A stretch of 58,261 nt of DNA. Source: an uncultured Eubacteriales bacterium. Its GTDB lineage: Bacteria > Bacillota > Clostridia > UBA1381. The translations under genes were made by a program, and so were the position numbers. The stretch covers positions 1 to 58,261 of the forward strand of contig CAJKHT010000007.1 in NCBI GenBank assembly GCA_905199755.1, given 5' to 3'. Of this stretch, positions 52,921 to 58,261 are shown piece by piece (position 1 is the stretch's first letter; each line of letters begins with the position of its first letter). Under the pieces are notes generated by a model. That model was not told where the DNA came from and searched no databases. It was given only the letters and a program-made list of their open reading frames with translations.

Positions 52921-55900
52921 ATGAAACAAAGAATAACGGCGTTTATGCTGTCTGCCGCGCTGCTTGCGCCGACCGTATCGGCTTTTGCGGCAGAACGTGA
53001 GGGGAAGATTTATTTTTCCGAAAGCTATAACGGATATGTCACAAACAAGATGCCGGATAAAGGAGAATATGCAGCGGAGGAAACAGCCGTATGCGAGGAC
53101 GGGAAAAACAATAAAGCTTTGACGCTTACCTCGTCAAGAAAGAACATCACGGCATCGTTTCCGATAAACTGCGAGGAGGATAAACTGAGTGTATCCTTTG
53201 ATGTGGAATTTTCGGGAGCATTGTCGGACGGAACGCTGAGTATCAAGAACGGAAACACAGAAAGCAAAGTTCTTGTTTTTGACAGTGAATTCGGAATAAA
53301 AACCTCCGACGGAGCAACGCAGTGCGGATTCGGACTCGATAAAAAGACGAATATCCGTCTTACCTTTGAAAAGGAAAGTATTTCGGTAGCGGTAAACGGA
53401 AAAACAACTGCAAATAAGCGTTATATTCAAAAAGGAATGCCTGCCGCATACGGAACACTCAAGCTTGAATTTAAGCCGGTAAACAGAAAAAGCACGGTAA
53501 AGCTTGATAATGTGTATGCATATACGGGAAATCCGTCGGATTTTCCTGTGGCTGAGTATAATCCTGAAACCGCCGAGCCGGCAAGCGCGGATTCTGAAAC
53601 CGCACAGGAGGTAAAAGTAGGAAATACCGTATTTATTGACAAGGATTTTGAGATTGAAGAGACACAGAAAACGGGGTTTTTCCTGTTTTCGCCGAAAAGC
53701 AATACATTAAAATTCGAAACCGATAAAAAAACAGGAAATAAGTATTTGAAATATACGAAAAACGGTACGGAGGACGGCTTGTTCGATTTTTCATTCGGAA
53801 CACTGCACAGCGACGCGAGATACTTTGTGATGGATTTTGATATGAAGCTTACTCAAAATAACCCGAAGGTATCGTTTAATATGAATTCGAGCGGTTCTTC
53901 AATGAATCCGATTATTATTGAGACGGGCGGAAAGGTAACGTCAAACGGGGAACAAATATATCAGTTCAAATTTGACGATAAATGGGTTCATTTTGCAATA
54001 TGCATGGACTATGTGAACAAGGTAAATAAAATATACATAAATAATGAGTACATAGGACATGAAATAGATTTTAATAACTTTGATGTTGATTTCTTAAAGT
54101 CATTCCGTTCGTACTTTTATAACAGCGGTTCGGGCAGCGTAATGTATGATAATATACGTTTTTATGAGGCTAAGGAGCCAAAAGAAAATCTGTATGAGAA
54201 CGATGATGACAGTACGGGCGAAACGGATATGGGTTCAATGCCGCAGGAGCTGGGCTTTGTGGAGCGTGCACAGGCAGCACTCGGAAATGATTATGCGGCA
54301 ATATCGTATTACGCGAACAGATATTATGCAAAGGGCGAGAAAAAGACTCTTAAAAATAAATGCTTTATAAATGATGACGGCTTGCTGTATCTGCCGCTTT
54401 CGGAAATCGGAGCGGATCTGGACTGCAAGGTTGACTGGAACAGTGAGCTGGGCAGGGTTATAATAAACGATAATGCAAAGTGGATGAAAGGCGATGCCGG
54501 AGTTGAAATTAACGGTCAGCTCGTAAGCGATAAAGGTATTCCTGTCATCATGAATGATGAAATATATTTCCCGGCAAGATTTCTTGCGGAGGATATTCTG
54601 AATAAAACACTCACATGGGACGAAAAACAGTTTATTATAATAGGAAACGGAACAATAAATAATGAGTCAAAGCCCGATCGGGACGAGTACGGTGAGACGG
54701 ACTGCAAGACTACCTATTGGGAAATTGCGGATATGCTCAATTACGATAACCCGACGGCGGCACAGATAAAAAAGGCGTATTCGGAGGCTTCAAACGGAGC
54801 GCATCCGCGTATAATGATAAATTCCGCAGATGTTGAACGCATGAAGGGCGATTATGAATCGAATGAGATGTATAAAAAGTATGCCGATACTATCATATCC
54901 GCGGCTGATAAGCTGGTTGAGGATAATCAGCCGACAGAGGAAGTAAAGGTACAGACGGGAAACTATTTGCAGACTGCGCGTCAAATTCTTGACAGAGTGC
55001 AGAAGCTCGGATATGCAAGATTTATAACGGGGGACAATAAATATGCAGAGCAGGCATGGGCAGAACTGCACAGTGTCGGAAGCTTTGCAACATGGGACAG
55101 AGGACATTGGCTTGACCTTGCCGAATTTCAGGCGGCATTTGCTTTCGGCTATGACTGGTTCTTTGATTACTGGACAGATGAGCAAAAACAATTTATAAAG
55201 ACGAACACTCTTACAAAAGCATTCAATATGATGGTTGAAACATATAAATCACCGTCGGCAGGTGCGGGAGAGCTGGCGCGTTTTAATAACCGAAGTATAG
55301 TAATGGCATCGGGTACGAGCATGACAGCTATAGCGCAGTTTGAGGATAATCCCGATTTTTATGCGGAGCTGTTATCGAGGACCATACGCAATGAAGAAAT
55401 AATTTCAAGACTGTGGTATCCCGACGGTGCATGGCCGGAGGGCGCGGCTTACTGGGGATATACCGCAAGCTATCAGATTTATCTGATGGCTTCGCTTGAC
55501 GCAATGTGCGGTACGGATTTCAGAATGTCCGAAGCAATGGGATTTAAAAATTCCTATAAGATGCATATAGTGCAGAATATGTCCGTCGGTGCAAATAACA
55601 TGTCCGACGTGGGAGATATGAGTGCCCGTGCACCGGGAGAGCTTTCATGGATTGCGCGTAAATTCAATGATGATGACGCAATGATTTTCAGAGTTTTGTA
55701 CGGATTTGAACGGCTTAACAATGCTCCCGATATGTTTGATGTACTGTTCGGAAAATTTGATATTACATTCCCCGATAAGTTTGAATTTCCTTTGGACGGA
55801 TATTTAAGAGATGTTGAGCTGGCGACGCTGCGTTCGGATTATTCAAAGGAGGCTGCGTGTGTTTCCATACACGGCGGAAGGGGAGCTCGGCCGCACGGAC

Positions 55901-57249
55901 ATTATGATATAGGCTCATATGTCATTGATATGCTGGGCGAAAGATTTGCGTATGATTACGGCTCGGAAAATTATGCCGCAGCCTCGGAGGGTACGAGCAT
56001 GTACCGAAACAGAGCGGAGGGACATAACTGTCTGGTTTTTAACCCGGACTTGAGCGTGGGACAGACCGGTGATAATGATTTTTCGCCGATAACAGCGTTT
56101 AAGTCCGATACAAGAAGCGCGTTTGCCATACTGGATATGACAGAGGCGTATGCAAAATACACCTCATCATGCAAAAGGGGGATAATGCTTGCGAATGACA
56201 GAAGAAGCGTGGTTGTCCGTGATGAATTTACACTTAAAAGCAAGGTTCCCGTTTACTGGTTTTTACAGACAAAAGCAAGTGTGGAGCTGGTGAACAGAAA
56301 AACCGCAATACTTACCAATAACGGGAAAAAGGTAAAGCTTGAAATGCTCAGCAGCTCAAGAGATGCAAAATTTGTGGTAGGAGAAGCGAAAAATCTTCCC
56401 ACATCTCCGAAAACAAATTCCGCACAAACCGAAAATAAGGGTTATACAAAGCTTATGATTCAGTTTGACGGCAGCGGCAGTGAGTATATTGAGGTACGTT
56501 ATATCTCTTATGACGATCCCGCGGCGGATTCGGATATGCCGGACACACCGCTTTCCGAATGGCAGGCAGAGGGCGGAGAAATTGTGAAAATGCCGGAGCT
56601 TACGGGAATATATGTTGACGGAAAGCCGATAGAGAATTTTGATCCGGAAACAAAGTATTATACAACTCAGATACCCGATACGTATGAAAAATTGCCTGAA
56701 ATAACCGCATCGGCAGACGATGCCGAGATTATAATAACTCCGGCAAAGGATGCGTCCGAAAAGACACAGATAAAGGTTAAAAAGAGCGAGTATGTATATT
56801 CCGTATACCAGCTGGCATATCAGCTTATGCCGACAATGCCTGATATGAATACGCTTGAAGAACTCAAAATTGTAAATGTAAAAGCAAGCGCGGAGCCGCA
56901 GGCGGAAAATAACAGGAAGATGGCAATTGACCGCAATACCGATACAAGATGGGCGGCGCAGGATACCTGCTGGATTGAAGTAGAGCTTGACAGGGTATAT
57001 GATATTTCGAGAGTAGGCTTGCTTGTGCTTGAGGGTACAAAACGAAAGCAGATATTCAACATTGAGGTTTCGGAGAACGGAAAAAATTATACAAAGGTTT
57101 ATGATAACATGTCAAGCGGAACAACCGATGACTGCGAATACTACAATGTATCGGGCGCACGCGGAAAATATGTACGAATAAACTGCTTCGGTACGTCTAT
57201 AGGAAACTGGAATTCCATTAAGGAAATATATGTATACAAAAACAAGTAA
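52921..57249 (+). CDS. Third secreted heparinase-like lyase with discoidin domain
   Basis: The start at 52921 follows AAAGGAG; an ATG at 52891 lies within the end of the GH88 gene. The 1442-residue protein has a signal peptide (ending AFAAE), an N-terminal beta module (about 28-215), LamG-like module C (about 240-430) and a copper-amine-oxidase-N-like module (about 460-575). The lyase (about 610-1190), a cadherin-like module and an F5/8 discoidin domain (about 1300-1442) follow. Its motif H992-G-H994-Y-D996 is intact. The usual NFNxVxNxGM segment is replaced by RFNNRSIVMASGTSM, which suggests a different substrate from the other two lyases. Confidence 0.85.
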   Translation: MKQRITAFMLSAALLAPTVSAFAAEREGKIYFSESYNGYVTNKMPDKGEYAAEETAVCEDGKNNKALTLTSSRKNITASFPINCEEDKLSVSFDVEFSGALSDGTLSIKNGNTESKVLVFDSEFGIKTSDGATQCGFGLDKKTNIRLTFEKESISVAVNGKTTANKRYIQKGMPAAYGTLKLEFKPVNRKSTVKLDNVYAYTGNPSDFPVAEYNPETAEPASADSETAQEVKVGNTVFIDKDFEIEETQKTGFFLFSPKSNTLKFETDKKTGNKYLKYTKNGTEDGLFDFSFGTLHSDARYFVMDFDMKLTQNNPKVSFNMNSSGSSMNPIIIETGGKVTSNGEQIYQFKFDDKWVHFAICMDYVNKVNKIYINNEYIGHEIDFNNFDVDFLKSFRSYFYNSGSGSVMYDNIRFYEAKEPKENLYENDDDSTGETDMGSMPQELGFVERAQAALGNDYAAISYYANRYYAKGEKKTLKNKCFINDDGLLYLPLSEIGADLDCKVDWNSELGRVIINDNAKWMKGDAGVEINGQLVSDKGIPVIMNDEIYFPARFLAEDILNKTLTWDEKQFIIIGNGTINNESKPDRDEYGETDCKTTYWEIADMLNYDNPTAAQIKKAYSEASNGAHPRIMINSADVERMKGDYESNEMYKKYADTIISAADKLVEDNQPTEEVKVQTGNYLQTARQILDRVQKLGYARFITGDNKYAEQAWAELHSVGSFATWDRGHWLDLAEFQAAFAFGYDWFFDYWTDEQKQFIKTNTLTKAFNMMVETYKSPSAGAGELARFNNRSIVMASGTSMTAIAQFEDNPDFYAELLSRTIRNEEIISRLWYPDGAWPEGAAYWGYTASYQIYLMASLDAMCGTDFRMSEAMGFKNSYKMHIVQNMSVGANNMSDVGDMSARAPGELSWIARKFNDDDAMIFRVLYGFERLNNAPDMFDVLFGKFDITFPDKFEFPLDGYLRDVELATLRSDYSKEAACVSIHGGRGARPHGHYDIGSYVIDMLGERFAYDYGSENYAAASEGTSMYRNRAEGHNCLVFNPDLSVGQTGDNDFSPITAFKSDTRSAFAILDMTEAYAKYTSSCKRGIMLANDRRSVVVRDEFTLKSKVPVYWFLQTKASVELVNRKTAILTNNGKKVKLEMLSSSRDAKFVVGEAKNLPTSPKTNSAQTENKGYTKLMIQFDGSGSEYIEVRYISYDDPAADSDMPDTPLSEWQAEGGEIVKMPELTGIYVDGKPIENFDPETKYYTTQIPDTYEKLPEITASADDAEIIITPAKDASEKTQIKVKKSEYVYSVYQLAYQLMPTMPDMNTLEELKIVNVKASAEPQAENNRKMAIDRNTDTRWAAQDTCWIEVELDRVYDISRVGLLVLEGTKRKQIFNIEVSENGKNYTKVYDNMSSGTTDDCEYYNVSGARGKYVRINCFGTSIGNWNSIKEIYVYKNK

Positions 57250-57259
57250 TTTTACAGAA

Positions 57260-57290
57260 GACTGCACGGCTTTGGGAAAACCGTGCAGTC
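57260..57290 (+). other. Intercistronic hairpin without T tract
   Basis: GACTGCACGG (57260-57269) pairs perfectly with CCGTGCAGTC (57281-57290). It lies directly before GGAAAGG and the start of the next gene. It matches the placement of the 23288 hairpin and is unlikely to be a terminator. Confidence 0.55.
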
Positions 57291-57307
57291 GGAAAGGAAA
57301 TATAAGC

Positions 57308-58261
57308 ATGAAACGTTTTATTGCGGCCGCATCGGCGCTTGCCGTAATGCTTAGCGGAGCAAATTTTGCCGCTGCGCAGGACGATATCGGAAAACTTACT
57401 CAGAGTGTGCCGTATACGGTTACCGAGCTTACCGCCGATGATTTCGGAATGGAGGAGCTGTATACAGATAATACATTCACGGTGAGTACGGAAACGGTAA
57501 AGGTAGATAAATACGGTGATATTGTTTACGGAAAAGCAGGGGACACTAAATTTGAAATAACACCGATTATATCATATGTGCCGGAAAAGGACAGTCCGAA
57601 CTATTATTTCGATTTTGACGAAAGTCTGGAAACAAGTCCCAATGGCGGTTACAACAGAATAATAGCGGATAATGTGTCTGAGGAAAGCCCCGTTGCATAT
57701 CGCCATGATGACGGAGGAACACAGCTTGATGTCGGAAGTAAGGTTCCGGGTGACAGAAACAGTACCACACCGGAGGGAAATCTGAACGATTCATCATATA
57801 CTCCGGGAGTGCTGTATTCGCTTGAAAAGCCCGTTACGCTTAAATGGAATAAAAACTGGAGCATAGAAATGAAGCTCCGCCAAAGAGCCAAAACATCGGG
57901 AATATTCTACAGCGGAGCCAATTGTTCGATAGTATCGTTTGACTGGCATTTGCAGATGTATGCGGGTACACCCGTGCGTCAGAACTTAAATTCCAAAAAC
58001 CTTGCAAATGTATATAATGATGTGGTTATAAAGAATGTATATGATGCCGATACGGATACATCATATTGTACCGCACTTGCGGCGACAAGCTCGAATCCGT
58101 CGGCAACGGGTACAAGTGCAAATGTGCCTACGAACGGTGTTGATTTTACAGTGAATAAGCTGTTTTCAGCCGGAACGGTTCAGGGATTTTTGGGATATGT
58201 GGATTATGTATTGGAAAGTAATAGATTATGTAAAGACACTTCCTGCAAATGCGAAAAATAC
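57308..58261 (+). CDS. Secreted protein of unknown function, 3' end outside the window
   Basis: A signal peptide (MKRFIAAASALAVMLSGANF, cleavage near AAAQ) is followed by about 290 residues. They include a beta-rich, LamG-like region (VTLKWNKNWSIEMKLRQRAK, GIFYSG). GGAAAGG is upstream. The frame stays open to the last base, but the last 15 residues (LESNRLCKDTSCKCEKY) are Cys-rich and unlike the rest, while a shift of one base gives VIDYVKTLPANAKN. A frameshift or a sequencing indel near 58213-58218 is therefore likely. No catalytic motif is seen. It is in the third-lyase operon and may be another binding or lyase protein. Confidence 0.6.
   Translation, partial: MKRFIAAASALAVMLSGANFAAAQDDIGKLTQSVPYTVTELTADDFGMEELYTDNTFTVSTETVKVDKYGDIVYGKAGDTKFEITPIISYVPEKDSPNYYFDFDESLETSPNGGYNRIIADNVSEESPVAYRHDDGGTQLDVGSKVPGDRNSTTPEGNLNDSSYTPGVLYSLEKPVTLKWNKNWSIEMKLRQRAKTSGIFYSGANCSIVSFDWHLQMYAGTPVRQNLNSKNLANVYNDVVIKNVYDADTDTSYCTALAATSSNPSATGTSANVPTNGVDFTVNKLFSAGTVQGFLGYVDYVLESNRLCKDTSCKCEKY

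Noticed and set aside
57260..57290. Rho-independent terminator after the third lyase
   Set aside because: The stem is followed by GGAAAGGAAA rather than a T tract, and the next gene starts 18 bp later.
895..57891. Many open frames of 60-240 codons on the opposite strand or in other frames inside the large genes
   Set aside because: They lie fully within well supported genes, lack ribosome-binding sites and have biased, low-complexity composition typical of shadows.
1..58261. tRNA or rRNA genes, CRISPR arrays, insertion sequences or phage genes
   Set aside because: I saw no cloverleaf-type T-arm sequences, repeat-spacer arrays, transposases, integrases or terminal inverted repeats.

Overview
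The window looks like a chromosomal segment of an anaerobic, endospore-forming, single-membrane member of the Clostridia. The sequence shows two sporulation sigma factors (SigH-like and SigK), S-layer-homology (SLH) wall-anchoring proteins, a lipoprotein-dependent ABC sugar importer without its own ATPase, strong Shine-Dalgarno sites and AT-rich SigA-type promoters. The mixture of huge secreted SLH/LamG-type carbohydrate enzymes with Hdr/Flx/fumarate-reductase energy metabolism resembles uncultured gut fibre degraders related to Monoglobus. That placement is inference, since no 16S or marker phylogeny is available here.

Region 1 (1-604) is the end of a GltA/NfnB-type flavoprotein. Region 2 (759-25850) is a co-oriented, tightly spaced polysaccharide-utilisation operon of about 25 kb. 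It holds a membrane-bound AraC-type sensor-regulator, a heparinase II/III-like lyase, a CE4 + SGNH esterase fusion, a solute-binding lipoprotein with two LplB/YtcP-type permeases, two SLH proteins, a second lyase with a discoidin domain, and a non-catalytic multi-domain binding protein. Related putative carbohydrate-binding modules of about 210 and 195 residues are shuffled between these proteins and may represent undescribed families.

Region 3 (25929-34330) holds adenine deaminase on the minus strand, then a MacAB-like efflux operon with an unusual attenuator-like leader and a duplicated adaptor, ending in another SLH protein. Region 4 (34411-35615) holds sigH and a zinc-ribbon gene, followed by two terminators.

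Region 5 (35740-47360) is the most interesting part. One apparent operon encodes a malate/lactate dehydrogenase, fumarase, HdrB, HdrC, HdrA, an MvhD/FlxD-like subunit, two FlxB/FlxC-like iron-sulfur proteins, a FlxA-like NAD(P)H-FAD protein, a soluble fumarate reductase pair (FrdB, FrdA) and a small PQ-loop-like membrane protein. It reads as a complete oxaloacetate/malate to fumarate to succinate branch. Its fumarate reductase has no membrane anchor and may be wired to an NADH-oxidising, ferredoxin-reducing HdrABC-FlxABCD complex, giving a candidate flavin-bifurcating fumarate reductase.

Region 6 (minus strand, 51436-47361) carries a GH42 beta-galactosidase, tmcAL and sigK in a row. A divergent promoter region with three copies of an 18-bp LacI-type palindrome separates it from region 7 (51755 to the end). 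Region 7 holds a GH88 unsaturated uronyl hydrolase, a third heparinase-like lyase and a truncated secreted protein with a probable frameshift near the window edge. The lyases would cut uronic-acid polysaccharide, the GH88 enzyme would process the unsaturated ends, and the esterases would remove acyl groups. The actual polysaccharide cannot be deduced from the sequence.
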